From a virus: a stretch of 26,580 nucleotides of DNA. The position numbers were made by a program, and so were the translations under genes. The stretch covers positions 1-26,580 of the IMG/VR virus record IMGVR_UViG_3300008259_002390. One strand, 5' to 3'. The notes under the pieces were generated by a model that saw only the letters and a program-made list of their open reading frames with translations, ran no database searches and was not told the DNA's origin. Shown one piece after another: positions 1 through 8,015 of this stretch; within the stretch, counting starts at the first letter, position 1; the number at the start of each line of letters is the position of its first letter.

Positions 1-234
1 GGCAAATTAGATCGCAAACCTATATGGATTGTTGAAATTCAAATGCCAAAGAAAATTGCATTTGATATGTATCGAGGCTACATGGACAAGATGAAAGCCG
101 AACAGCAGCCAAGCGAGGAAAAACCTAAAGTTCCAATGCCAGCTATGCCTCCAGCAGGTGCTATGCCTCCAGCTATGCCTCCAGCAGGTGCGGCTCCGGC
201 TGTGCCTCCAGCTGGAGGAGCTCCAGCAGCTTAA
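1..234 (+). CDS. C-terminal part of a truncated protein with Pro/Ala-rich tail
   Basis: The frame is open from the first base, so the ATG at 43 is probably internal and the gene begins outside the window. The visible 77 residues start with an ordinary mixed segment (PIWIVEIQMPKKIAFDMY). They then turn into a low-complexity tail of PPAGAMPP- and PPAGAAPA-type repeats that ends in GGAPAA. Such tails are flexible and are common on phage structural proteins and their linkers. No catalytic motif is visible and I do not recognise the family. The next gene starts 8 bases after the stop, which suggests co-transcription. Confidence 0.7.
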   Translation, partial: GKLDRKPIWIVEIQMPKKIAFDMYRGYMDKMKAEQQPSEEKPKVPMPAMPPAGAMPPAMPPAGAAPAVPPAGGAPAA

Positions 235-242
235 GGATAATT

Positions 243-971
243 ATGATTAACGAAAGTTTAAGATCAGCAGACCTAAGAGGTTTTGTTAAAAAAATTATTG
301 AAATTGATGCTTTTAAAAGTAAAATAGGCGATGATGAAGATATCGTCACTATGTCTTTTACAGTTGATCACGAAGATCCTGCTAAAGATTTAGAAAATTT
401 TATTGAAATGGGTTTTGACTTTGTACTGGATGCTGACGTAAGTCCTGGAGAATTGGACGACGGTACATATAAAGTATATGTCGAAATTGAAAGAAGTCGA
501 CACATTCCAGAACAAATTGTAGAAATACTCGATGGTGTTAAAAAAATTACAGGTATTTCTAACTTTAAATTTAGATATTTTAAAAATTTTAAAAGTCAAG
601 ATGCTACGGAAGAAAATCTTGCAGCGGCTATTCCAGCAGATAAAAATGCCTATGATGCAGCAACAGAACGCAGTAAATTAGATAATTTTCAAGAATTTTT
701 TGTAAACAGTTATTCTGATGAAATAAAATTACTTGACGAAACTATTAGTTTTAAACGCACTCCTGGAGATTTAATTACATTTGATATTGTAACTAGTGGT
801 ACAAGGCAAGAAGTATACGAAGAAGTAAAAGGCCCTATCATGTTAGAAAGTAATAGCATGGCAGAAGTTATGTTTTTGTCTAAATACATTGGTAACTACA
901 ACATTACCAAAGTAGACAACACATTTATATTTGAAAACCGCGGATGGGCGGTTGCACTAGAAAGGAAATAA
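243..971 (+). CDS. Unknown protein, probably virion- or phage-specific
   Basis: The 242-residue product is acidic and has no signal peptide or transmembrane helix. It contains alternating beta-type stretches such as YKVYVEIE and FKFRYFKNF, and a C-terminal half rich in hydrophobic/charged alternation. I recognise no enzymatic motif. A Shine-Dalgarno-like aagga lies 7 bases before the ATG. The gene sits between the truncated Pro/Ala protein and the lysis cassette, with a 2-base gap to the endolysin start, so it is probably expressed late with them. A structural or assembly role is an inference from position only. Confidence 0.7.
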   Translation: MINESLRSADLRGFVKKIIEIDAFKSKIGDDEDIVTMSFTVDHEDPAKDLENFIEMGFDFVLDADVSPGELDDGTYKVYVEIERSRHIPEQIVEILDGVKKITGISNFKFRYFKNFKSQDATEENLAAAIPADKNAYDAATERSKLDNFQEFFVNSYSDEIKLLDETISFKRTPGDLITFDIVTSGTRQEVYEEVKGPIMLESNSMAEVMFLSKYIGNYNITKVDNTFIFENRGWAVALERK

Positions 972-973
972 TA

Positions 974-1600
974 ATGAGCTTTAAATTTGATTTTACACAG
1001 AAAAAATTCAATGAGATTATTGGAAAGAATCCTTATGCAGATCATTGGTACGAAGCGTTGTGCCAAATACTTCCAGATTACGATATTGATACTGTGCCAA
1101 GAGTTGCTGCTTTTCTAGCACAAACAGCTCACGAATCAGGCGGTTATAGAGCAATTAAAGAAAATTTAAACTATAAAGCAGAAAGTTTAATGAAAGTATG
1201 GCCACGTTATTTTCCAGATATGGCTACAGCACAACGTTATGCTCACAAACAAGAAGCTATTGCTAATCGTGCTTACGCAAATCGAATGGGCAATGGAGAT
1301 GAGTCAAGTGGAGATGGTTGGAAATTCTGTGGACGTGGTCTTATTCAGTTAACTGGTAAATCAAACTATCAACGCTATGCTGAAAGTTTAGAAATTAGCC
1401 TAGACGAAGCTAGCGAACACTTAACAACATTTGAAGGTTGTGTACAAAGTGCCGCTTGGTTCTGGGAAGCAAATAACCTAAATCAATATGCTGATAGTGG
1501 TGACATCCTAACGATGACTAAACGTATTAATGGTGGTACACTAGGTTTAGAAGATCGAATTAAACATTATAAACATGCGTTGCACGTTCTAGAGGATTAA
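974..1600 (+). CDS. GH19-type endolysin (chitinase-like peptidoglycan hydrolase)
   Basis: The product is predicted to cleave cell-wall glycan during lysis. The start is placed at 974 (MSFKFDF), preceded by aaagga, rather than 30 bases upstream inside the previous gene, giving 208 residues. The family 19 hydrolase core is recognisable. HESGGY at residues 53-58 supplies the first catalytic Glu (E54). ENLNYKAESL follows, with the likely second acid at E63. GRGLIQLTGKSNY is the substrate-cleft motif, and NGGTLGLEDR lies near the C terminus. There is no signal peptide, so export needs a holin. It lies directly before spanin genes, which supports a lysis role. Family assignment is firm; exact substrate specificity is not visible. 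Confidence 0.9.
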   Translation: MSFKFDFTQKKFNEIIGKNPYADHWYEALCQILPDYDIDTVPRVAAFLAQTAHESGGYRAIKENLNYKAESLMKVWPRYFPDMATAQRYAHKQEAIANRAYANRMGNGDESSGDGWKFCGRGLIQLTGKSNYQRYAESLEISLDEASEHLTTFEGCVQSAAWFWEANNLNQYADSGDILTMTKRINGGTLGLEDRIKHYKHALHVLED

Positions 1601-1603
1601 TAA

Positions 1604-2071
1604 ATGGGACAAATATCATGGATGATAAGTTTAATCCCAGATAACTTTTTTATCTGGGTGTATTACATTCTATTTGGGTTAGGAGTTGGGTTCTATGTGT
1701 TAAGCAAACTAGTAACATGGATTCCAATGATTAATCAATACAAATTACCGGCAGAAATTGTTGGTGTATTGTTATTTGGAGCAGGTGCATATTTATTGGG
1801 TGGATACGGAACTGAGATGGGTTGGAGAGCTCGTGTAGCTGAAATGGAAGCTAAAGTTAAAGAAGCAGAAGAACGTAGTCAACAAGTTACAGTAAAAATC
1901 CAAGAAAAAATTGTTTATAAAACAAAAATTGTTAAACAACAAGAAGTTGTTTACATTGATAGAATAAAAGAAGTAGCGGCAAAAATTGATGAAGAATGTA
2001 AAGTAGCACCAGAGGCATTAGATATATTAAACAATGCATCTGAAAATCCTGTGAAGGAGACTACAAAATGA
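1604..2071 (+). CDS. i-spanin-like inner membrane lysis protein (Rz-like)
   Basis: The 155-residue product has two hydrophobic segments (about residues 14-38 and 48-68). A long charged, coiled-coil-prone region follows (about 75-130, rich in E, K, Q and V) with a C-terminal ECKVAPEALDILNNAS segment. In spanin systems the inner-membrane i-spanin spans the periplasm as a coiled coil and joins the outer-membrane lipoprotein to fuse the membranes. Its stop overlaps the start of the lipoprotein gene by four bases (ATGA), the usual i-spanin/o-spanin arrangement. Two membrane helices instead of one is unusual. The first could be a signal-anchor, or the protein could carry an additional holin-like function. 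Confidence 0.72.
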   Translation: MGQISWMISLIPDNFFIWVYYILFGLGVGFYVLSKLVTWIPMINQYKLPAEIVGVLLFGAGAYLLGGYGTEMGWRARVAEMEAKVKEAEERSQQVTVKIQEKIVYKTKIVKQQEVVYIDRIKEVAAKIDEECKVAPEALDILNNASENPVKETTK

Positions 2072-2337
2072 AATATCTTGTTGTATTATCATTAATTGTG
2101 CTAGCAGGATGTTCAACAACTGTTCCTGTAAAAATAAATTTTCCGCCAGTTCCAGAAGAACTTACAAAATCTTGTCCAGATCTTGATAAAGTTGAACCTG
2201 GCACAAAAGAATTAAGCAAAACATTAGAAGTTGTAGTAAAAAATTACAGCAAATACCATGAGTGTCGTATCAAAGTTGATGCTTGGAACGAATGGTATAA
2301 AGACAATAAGGAAATATTCGAAAGCCTAAATAAGTAA
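2068..2337 (+). CDS. o-spanin-like outer-membrane lipoprotein (Rz1-like)
   Basis: The 89-residue product starts with a lipoprotein signal peptide. The lipobox LAGC places the lipidated Cys at residue 15. A proline-containing segment (FPPVPEEL) follows, then a helical stretch ending in YHECRIKVDAWNEWYKDN. Lipidation would anchor it in the inner leaflet of the outer membrane, facing the i-spanin. The start codon overlaps the i-spanin stop, so translation is probably coupled. Lipobox, size, proline content and location together make the o-spanin call good, although Rz1 proteins share little sequence. Confidence 0.78.
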   Translation: MKYLVVLSLIVLAGCSTTVPVKINFPPVPEELTKSCPDLDKVEPGTKELSKTLEVVVKNYSKYHECRIKVDAWNEWYKDNKEIFESLNK

Positions 2338-2347
2338 AGGAGCAAAT

Positions 2348-2911
2348 ATGAGCGTAGTAGATTCAGTTTTAAAGTTAATCAATAAAGAACCAAAAGATAC
2401 AGATGCACCTAAAGCACCGGCTGGTTCCCGTAGCGAACGCGAAGCAAAGATCAAAGACAAAGCAGGTATGGTTATTTCTGTATTTGCATTATTCTTAGCA
2501 GTTAACAGTTGGTATGGTGGCAAGTTGTCTAGCACAGTATTAAACAATACATTAGGTGCTAACAATGCTTGGGCACAATATCAAGCAAAGAACAATCGTT
2601 TAGTCAGTTACGAAATCGCATCAAAGACAACTAGCGATCCTAAACTAAAGGCAGAGTTTAAAGCAGAAGCAGAACGCATGGACAGCGACAAGAAAGAGAT
2701 TGCTGTTAATGCTCGTAAGATGGAAGCTGATCGCGAACTAGCAAAGAAGTCTAGTCCATGGATTGGCTATGCATCAACAGCATATCAACTAGCCATTGTT
2801 GTCTTATCAGCAAGTATCCTTGCTGTTAGTATGCCAATGTTCTGGGCAAGTTTTGGTGTAGCAGGAGTAGGTGTATTATTATCAGCCAATGGAATATTCC
2901 TTTGGTTCTAA
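2348..2911 (+). CDS. Membrane protein resembling the DUF4337 family
   Basis: The 187-residue product has a charged cytoplasmic start. One transmembrane helix follows (about residues 40-56, MVISVFALFLAVNSWY). A soluble segment contains NNAWAQYQAKNN and an Ala/Glu/Lys-rich coiled-coil-like stretch. Two C-terminal membrane helices (about 140-185) end in a glycine-rich helix. This order, and the N-WAQYQAK segment, resemble DUF4337 membrane proteins, whose function is unknown. A good aaggagc ribosome site precedes the ATG. It lies between the spanins and the holin-like gene, so it may act at the envelope during lysis or superinfection control; that is inference. Confidence 0.7.
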   Translation: MSVVDSVLKLINKEPKDTDAPKAPAGSRSEREAKIKDKAGMVISVFALFLAVNSWYGGKLSSTVLNNTLGANNAWAQYQAKNNRLVSYEIASKTTSDPKLKAEFKAEAERMDSDKKEIAVNARKMEADRELAKKSSPWIGYASTAYQLAIVVLSASILAVSMPMFWASFGVAGVGVLLSANGIFLWF

Positions 2912-2929
2912 ATTTCATAGGAGCAAGAA

Positions 2930-3460
2930 ATGTCTGAGGAACTAAAAAGCGAAAGCGAAAAGAAAAAAGAAGATTGGATGAATGCTAAATGGCGTCCAAT
3001 GATGGGTTGGATGTATATGTTAGTATGTACCATGGATATGGTTGTATTTCCAATCTTGTGGAGTTTGCTACAAACTCTAACTCATAGTCCTATTACACAA
3101 TGGAATCCTCTAACACTACAAGGTGCTGGTTTATTCCACATTGCAATGGGAGCAGTTTTAGGTATTGCGGCATTTGGTCGTACACAAGAAAAATTAAATG
3201 GAGCAAATAATGGCGGACTACAACAATCATCAACATCTAGCTTACCTCCAGCAACAACAGGCAGTTTCTCGGCACCAGCTACGCCAAGTTTCGGAACAGC
3301 AAGCTCCGCAGGAGGCTTTAGCTCAAGCAGCTTTGGAGGCACACCTAGCCCGTCATCAGCTGGAGGCTTTGGCAGTAATTCAGGATTTGGAGCGACAGCG
3401 ACTCCAGCCGTAACAGCAAGTGGTAAGAAAATTGTCCCAACAGACGATCCAGTTTTATAA
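2930..3460 (+). CDS. Holin-like membrane protein with Gly/Ser/Ala-rich tail
   Basis: After about 18 charged residues the protein contains NAKWRPMMGWMYMLVCTMDM, a membrane helix, a loop with ITQWNPLTLQ, and another helix (GLFHIAMGAVLGIAAFG). This matches my memory of the 'holin of 3TMs, for gene-transfer release' family. Such proteins make inner-membrane lesions that let the endolysin out. From about residue 90 the protein becomes a low-complexity tail of S, G, F, A, T and P (SSSFGGTPS, SAGGFGSNSG) before a final KKIVPTDDPVL. The long tail is not needed for a holin and may regulate timing. The ribosome site is taggagc. It is the only obvious holin candidate in the cassette. Confidence 0.72.
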   Translation: MSEELKSESEKKKEDWMNAKWRPMMGWMYMLVCTMDMVVFPILWSLLQTLTHSPITQWNPLTLQGAGLFHIAMGAVLGIAAFGRTQEKLNGANNGGLQQSSTSSLPPATTGSFSAPATPSFGTASSAGGFSSSSFGGTPSPSSAGGFGSNSGFGATATPAVTASGKKIVPTDDPVL

Positions 3461-3472
3461 AGGAAAAACAAA

Positions 3473-3688
3473 ATGAAATTAATATTTGCATTATTAACAT
3501 CACTAGCATTAGTTGGAACAGCTTATGCAGGTGGAGAAGTAAAAGAAGTTTGTAAAGATAAAGTTGGTAAGGACGGCAAAACTGTAATGGATAAGAAAAC
3601 CAATAAACCAGTACAAGAATGCAAAAAAATCAAAGTCCACAAAAAAGTGGAAGGTGAAAAAGTTCCAGAACCAGCTAAGAAGAAATAA
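3473..3688 (+). CDS. Small secreted lysine-rich protein
   Basis: The 71-residue product has a classical signal peptide: MKLIFALLTSLALVGTAYA with predicted cleavage after AYA (residue 19). The mature part is very basic and hydrophilic, with two Cys (VCKD and QECKK) that could form a disulfide in the periplasm, and a KVPEPAKKK end. A strong aaaggaaaa ribosome site precedes it. I do not recognise the family. As last gene of the lysis block, a periplasmic or envelope role is likely, but its mechanism is unknown. Confidence 0.7.
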   Translation: MKLIFALLTSLALVGTAYAGGEVKEVCKDKVGKDGKTVMDKKTNKPVQECKKIKVHKKVEGEKVPEPAKKK

Positions 3689-3698
3689 TTTCTAGCTC

Positions 3699-3730
3699 TT
3701 GACAGGTCCAATTAAATAGTGTAGTATACA
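3699..3730 (+). promoter_or_regulatory. Putative sigma70-type promoter for the dnaJ-pdf-clpA operon
   Basis: A perfect TTGACA -35 hexamer lies at 3699-3704. With a 17-bp spacer the -10 is TAGTAT (3722-3727, 4 of 6 consensus); TATACA at 3725-3730 is an alternative. Transcription would begin about 3735, some 24 bases before the DnaJ start. The promoter is embedded in an inverted repeat. A TAAATA element at 3713-3718 could alternatively be a T4-type late promoter. Confidence 0.45.
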
Positions 3731-3752
3731 CATTATTATTGGACCTGTTTTT
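3702..3752 (+). terminator. Rho-independent terminator-like hairpin after the lysis block
   Basis: A perfect 11-bp inverted repeat (acaggtccaat at 3702-3712, attggacctgt at 3738-3748) is followed by five Ts (3748-3752). Inside it is a second, nested 5-bp pairing (gtgta 3719-3723 with tacac 3727-3731, 3-nt loop). The structure faces rightward and would end transcripts coming from the lysis genes. The same bases overlap a promoter-like sequence, so an operator or regulatory function is an alternative. Confidence 0.55.
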
Positions 3753-3758
3753 ACGACT

Positions 3759-4613
3759 ATGCAAGATTATTATCAAATATTAGGAGTTCAGCCAGATGCT
3801 GAACCAGATGAAATTAAAAAAGCCTACAGAAGTTTGGCTAATAAGCATCACCCTGATAAAGGCGGAGATCAAGCCAAATTTAAAGATATTAGTGTAGCAT
3901 ATGACACACTAAGCGATGGACAAAAACGTGCGGAATATGATCAGATGCGTAGAGGCGGTCCGCAAGTTAGATTCCACACTGGCGGATTTCAAGACCTCAA
4001 TGATATATTTGGAGGTGGGTTTGACCCGTTTGGTGGTCGTGGCCCGTTTGGAGATATCTTTGGAAGACAGGTACGCCGTAATAGAGATTTAAATATCCAA
4101 TGTCAAATTTCTTTATTAGACAGTTATCTTGGTAAACAACTCGAAGCAAATTATAAATTGCCTAGCGGAAGAAATCAAACTGTTGTTATAAATGTGCCGC
4201 CAGGAATAAGTCATGGAGAAACTATTCGATATCAAGGACTAGGTGACGATAGTGTACCTAATGCTCCTCGTGGTAATTTAAATGTAACTATAATCGTCAA
4301 TCCTGATCCTAATTTTAGAAGACAAGGTGATGACTTATACACCACAGTAAATATTACGCCTATTGAAGCAATGATTGGCTGTAAAAAACGTGTATCTTAT
4401 ATCACCGGGGAAGAAAAAGAAATTGAAATACGGCCAGGCGTTGAGACGGGCATTGAATATGCCAGTGCAGGCTTTGGATTTCAAAACCCGCACAATCAGG
4501 GAATAAAAGGTAGATTTGTTATTATAATAAACATACGAACTCCGGTTATTACTGATCCATCATTAATACAAGAATTAAAGGATTTGAATGTTCGAATTAG
4601 TCAAAGAACCTGA
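3759..4613 (+). CDS. DnaJ/CbpA-type Hsp40 co-chaperone
   Basis: The 284-residue product has an N-terminal J domain (residues 1-65) with the HPD motif at 31-33, which in this family stimulates the ATPase of host DnaK. A Gly/Phe-rich linker follows (about 70-105, GGGFDPFGGRGPFG), then two beta-rich C-terminal substrate-binding domains (NVPPGISHGETIRYQG; GRFVIIINI). The zinc-finger CxxCxG repeats of true DnaJ are absent, so it is CbpA-like. The end overlaps the deformylase gene by 26 bases, forming a tight operon with deformylase and ClpA. It probably recruits host DnaK for folding or assembly of phage proteins. Confidence 0.92.
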   Translation: MQDYYQILGVQPDAEPDEIKKAYRSLANKHHPDKGGDQAKFKDISVAYDTLSDGQKRAEYDQMRRGGPQVRFHTGGFQDLNDIFGGGFDPFGGRGPFGDIFGRQVRRNRDLNIQCQISLLDSYLGKQLEANYKLPSGRNQTVVINVPPGISHGETIRYQGLGDDSVPNAPRGNLNVTIIVNPDPNFRRQGDDLYTTVNITPIEAMIGCKKRVSYITGEEKEIEIRPGVETGIEYASAGFGFQNPHNQGIKGRFVIIINIRTPVITDPSLIQELKDLNVRISQRT

Positions 4614-5076
4614 TCCCATACTAAAACAAAAAGCTGAAAATTGGGATTTTAATCAACACATTAATGCCGCAGTAATCGAAAAAGAAATGCTAGAAACCAT
4701 GCGGGCTAACAACGGTATTGGCCTAGCTGGAAATCAAGTTGGTCTACTACGCAGAGTGTTTGTTATGAAATTACAAGACGGTAGAGAAATTGGCTGCTTC
4801 AACCCATACATCATGTACGGTGATAATGACCTCGATGAGGGCGATGAAGGGTGTTTAAGTTTTCCAAATCTTTGGTTAAAGGTTAAACGAAGTCCAAAAA
4901 TTACAGCCGCATATATTGACAACACGGGAAAACAATGTATAATAGAACTTGAAGGCATCGATGCAAGATGTTTCCAACATGAGTTAGATCATTTGGATGG
5001 AATAACTTTTACAGAATATGTAAGTAATTTAAAACTTAATATGGCAAGAAAAAAACAAAGGAAACTAAATGGTTGA
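4588..5076 (+). CDS. def: Peptide deformylase
   Basis: This metalloenzyme removes the N-formyl group from nascent polypeptides. All three family motifs are visible in the 162 residues. Motif 1 is GIGLAGNQVG (from G43; the usual form is GxGLAAxQ). Motif 2 is EGCLS (E87-S91), with metal ligand C89. Motif 3 is HELDH (H131-H135), with metal-binding His and catalytic Glu. The start lies inside the dnaJ gene with a good aaagga 5 bases upstream, indicating translational coupling. The active site looks intact. Phage deformylases are well known in marine phages; with no photosystem genes in view, a general role in processing phage proteins is likelier than photosystem repair. Confidence 0.95.
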   Translation: MFELVKEPDPILKQKAENWDFNQHINAAVIEKEMLETMRANNGIGLAGNQVGLLRRVFVMKLQDGREIGCFNPYIMYGDNDLDEGDEGCLSFPNLWLKVKRSPKITAAYIDNTGKQCIIELEGIDARCFQHELDHLDGITFTEYVSNLKLNMARKKQRKLNG

Positions 5077-7339
5077 ACCTAGCGATAACTTACAAGCAGT
5101 ATTTGAAAAAGCAATTGAAACTGCTAAAAAATTACATCACGAATATTTAACTATTGAACATTTGCTGTTAGCAATGCTAATGGACGATGGCTTTAGTAAA
5201 ACTATACAAGGTTACGGTGCTCGTGTCGACGAATTTAGAAAAAATCTTGCAGACTATCTGCAAAATAAATGCGATGAAATTACAACACCTGATGTTGTAG
5301 TAAAACCTAAAAAAACACAAAGCGTTGAGCGTGTATTAAATCGAGCATTTACGCAAGTATTGTTTAATGGACGTCAGAGAATTGAACCAGCTGATGTGTT
5401 TATTGCCATGATGGGTGAAAAACGCAGTTGGGCTTACTTCTATATTGCACAAGCAGAGATTGATAAAGACAAATTCACAGACTATCTTAACAATGCAATA
5501 GAAGAAGATGAAGAGCAAGATAACGAAACCGGTTCTAATCGAGCATTATCTTCGTTCACTACTAATCTTAACGAACAAGTTAAGAAAAATAAAATTGATC
5601 CAGTAATTGGACGTATTGATGAGTTAGAGAATATAGCTCTTGCTATGGGACGTCGAAGTAAAAATAATGTAATATTAGTTGGCGATCCGGGTGTTGGTAA
5701 AACTGCTATTGCTGAAGGACTTGCATATAATATTGTTAAAGGTGCAATTCCAGATTTCCTTAAGGACTATACAGTTTATAATCTAGACATAAGTGCTATG
5801 CTTGCAGGAAGTAAGTATCGCGGTGATTTTGAAGAACGATTCAAAGCAGTATTAAAAGGCCTTAGTAAAAAAGGCAAAACTATCTTGTTTATTGATGAAG
5901 CACACATGATTAGTGGTGCTGGATCGGCAAGTAATAGTGCAAATGATCTTGCTAACATGATGAAGCCTGCACTAAGCAAAGGCAATATCAAAGTAGTGGC
6001 TAGTACTACATGGGAAGAATATCGTAAACATTTTGAAAAGGATCGTGCGCTCATGCGTCGATTCCAACGCATTACTATCGATGAGCCCACACAAGAAGTT
6101 ACACTGCAAATCCTTAAAGGTATTAAGAAATACTATGAAGGTTTTCATAATGTTAAAATTAAAGACGATGCACTACAAGCAGCTATTAAACTTAGCGTAA
6201 AATATCAAGCAGATAAAAAATTGCCGGATAAGGCTATTGACTTAATTGACTTGGCTTGTAGTCGTTTTAATTTAAAACTTGCTGATGAGCGAATTGTTAC
6301 AGAACGCGAAATTCAATTTGAGCTTTCAAAAGTTGTACAAATGCCTGAAGAAGTTGTAGCAGAAACAGAAAGTCATAATCTTTCTACACTTCAATCTAAA
6401 CTTGAAGAAGAAGTGTACGGACAGGATCTTGCTATTACAGAAGTGGTTGATAAGATTATGGTTGCACAGGCAGGACTTAAAGCTGAAAACAAACCTATTG
6501 GTAGTTTTGTATTCATGGGTCCAACAGGTTGTGGCAAAACCGAAACTGCTAAGTCACTTGCTAAACACTTAGGCGTTAAGTTGCTGCGTTTTGATATGAG
6601 TGAGTATCAGGAAAAACACAGTATCAGTAAACTAATTGGTAGTCCTCCAGGCTATGTTGGGTTTGAAGAAAATGCAGGCTTGCTAATTACACAAATCCAA
6701 GAAAACCCAAATGCTGTCTTATTATTTGATGAAGTAGAAAAGTCACATCCAGATGTATCAACTGTATTGTTACAGATGATGGACAATGGTTTTATTACTG
6801 GATCAAATGGCAAACGTGCAGATTGTCGACAACTTATTCTTATCCTTACTACTAATGCTGGAGCACAGGAAGCAGAAAAGAATGCAATTGGTTTTGGTAG
6901 TCAAAGCAAAGATTATAGCGATAAAGAGCTTAACAAATTCTTTACACCAGAATTCCGTAATCGTCTAGATGGCATTATTACATTTAATAAACTTGGTAAA
7001 GAAACAATGATTAAAATTGTTTCTAAATTTATTGATGAACTTAGAGAACAAGTTAAGGATAAAGCTATTCGAATTAAAATTAATAAAGATGCTGTTGAAT
7101 ACTTGACCAACAAAGGGTTTGATCCTAAGATGGGTGCTCGACCTTTACAACGTGTCATTGACAAGGATATTAAACGTAATCTTGCAAAAATGATGTTGTT
7201 TGGCGAATTAAAGAACGGTGGTTGGGCTACTATTACCGTAGACAACGATCAATTAATAATTGTGGCCAAAGGTAAAGAACCAAAAATTCCTTTACTTTCA
7301 ACAGAAATTAAAATAGAAGATGTTATTCAAGACAACTAA
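5069..7339 (+). CDS. clpA: ClpA-type AAA+ unfoldase
   Basis: The 756-residue protein has the layout of ClpA. An N-terminal Clp-N repeat domain (about 1-145) is followed by two AAA+ modules. Walker A1 is GDPGVGKT (from residue 205) and Walker B1 ILFIDEAH (about 271). Walker A2 is GPTGCGKTE (from 484) and Walker B2 LLFDEVEK (about 552). The middle coiled-coil domain of ClpB is missing. An IGF tripeptide (residues 607-609) sits where ClpA and ClpX carry their ClpP-docking loop, so the phage protein may team with host ClpP. The gene overlaps deformylase by 8 bases (ribosome site aaagga) and the next gene by 20. ClpC is the main alternative name. Confidence 0.93.
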   Translation: MVEPSDNLQAVFEKAIETAKKLHHEYLTIEHLLLAMLMDDGFSKTIQGYGARVDEFRKNLADYLQNKCDEITTPDVVVKPKKTQSVERVLNRAFTQVLFNGRQRIEPADVFIAMMGEKRSWAYFYIAQAEIDKDKFTDYLNNAIEEDEEQDNETGSNRALSSFTTNLNEQVKKNKIDPVIGRIDELENIALAMGRRSKNNVILVGDPGVGKTAIAEGLAYNIVKGAIPDFLKDYTVYNLDISAMLAGSKYRGDFEERFKAVLKGLSKKGKTILFIDEAHMISGAGSASNSANDLANMMKPALSKGNIKVVASTTWEEYRKHFEKDRALMRRFQRITIDEPTQEVTLQILKGIKKYYEGFHNVKIKDDALQAAIKLSVKYQADKKLPDKAIDLIDLACSRFNLKLADERIVTEREIQFELSKVVQMPEEVVAETESHNLSTLQSKLEEEVYGQDLAITEVVDKIMVAQAGLKAENKPIGSFVFMGPTGCGKTETAKSLAKHLGVKLLRFDMSEYQEKHSISKLIGSPPGYVGFEENAGLLITQIQENPNAVLLFDEVEKSHPDVSTVLLQMMDNGFITGSNGKRADCRQLILILTTNAGAQEAEKNAIGFGSQSKDYSDKELNKFFTPEFRNRLDGIITFNKLGKETMIKIVSKFIDELREQVKDKAIRIKINKDAVEYLTNKGFDPKMGARPLQRVIDKDIKRNLAKMMLFGELKNGGWATITVDNDQLIIVAKGKEPKIPLLSTEIKIEDVIQDN

Positions 7340-7943
7340 AAGATTATTTAGAGGGCAATATCAGTACAAGTTAGTTTTAACTTGTGCTGGTGCCAGCTGG
7401 TTCCGTGGTGGAGATTGGACTGGTACTTTAGATAATCTTAAAAAGATTTCGCTAGAAGATAAAAATCATTGGCGGTCGCAATCTATTAAAACCAAAGACG
7501 ATTTGGATTATGCTTTTAAATTACAGCATCAACTTAACAAATTAGCAAACTTAGAAGTTCGCGTAGAAACTCCATGGATAACTGTTTATACCAATGATAA
7601 GTCTAGTATTGATAGCATAGTTAAACTTGACAAAGACAAAGTCAAGTATATTAGTGTTCCACCGGCAAATACACCGTTGGAGGAAAATACTATTATACTT
7701 CCAAAAATTAATTACGACTACAAAATTACACTGGGTAAAACTGACCAAGAACACAGTGCATTTATACAATGGGCTGAAAAGAACTCCAAGTTAAAGCTAA
7801 CTAAAACTTGCAAGCGAGAACTTGCTAGAAATCGCAGTTGGGGCGGGACATACTTCTATGTTACGGGCGAAAACAACTTACTCTTGGCAAAAATGCACTT
7901 AGGCGGCTCAATAAACAAGATTGAGCGCATAATCAAAGCGTAA
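7320..7943 (+). CDS. Unknown protein, translationally coupled to clpA
   Basis: The 207-residue product begins inside the end of clpA and has no strong ribosome site, so it probably depends on coupling. It is basic at the start and contains CAGASWFRGGDW, a central KVKYISVPP segment and a C-terminal GGTYFYVTGENNLLLAKMHLGG. Strand-rich stretches suggest a globular soluble protein. There is no membrane helix and I recognise no catalytic motif. Its place at the end of the chaperone/unfoldase operon suggests an adaptor or substrate-related role, but this is only positional reasoning. Confidence 0.7.
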   Translation: MLFKTTKRLFRGQYQYKLVLTCAGASWFRGGDWTGTLDNLKKISLEDKNHWRSQSIKTKDDLDYAFKLQHQLNKLANLEVRVETPWITVYTNDKSSIDSIVKLDKDKVKYISVPPANTPLEENTIILPKINYDYKITLGKTDQEHSAFIQWAEKNSKLKLTKTCKRELARNRSWGGTYFYVTGENNLLLAKMHLGGSINKIERIIKA

Positions 7944-7961
7944 TCTTATAAACCCGCATAC

Positions 7962-7969
7962 GATAAATA
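7962..7969 (+). promoter_or_regulatory. Possible T4-type late promoter (GATAAATA)
   Basis: GATAAATA lies alone in the 72-base gap before the gene at 8016 and resembles the T4 late promoter core TATAAATA. No good -35 partner is visible, as expected for late promoters. The genome is AT-rich, so chance occurrence is possible. Confidence 0.3.
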
Positions 7970-8015
7970 GTATATCCGCACAATATTCGTGTGACTATTA
8001 ATAACGGGCTTAAAA

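Noticed and set aside
944-973. Earlier start for the endolysin (MGGCTRKEII...)
   Set aside because: It lies inside the preceding gene without a ribosome site, while the ATG at 974 has aaagga upstream and begins directly at the family domain.
3198-3413. Open frame within the holin-like gene's Gly/Ser tail, + strand, Gln/Ala/His-rich
   Set aside because: It is a frame-shifted reading of low-complexity repeats, lies fully inside a better gene, and has no clear ribosome site.
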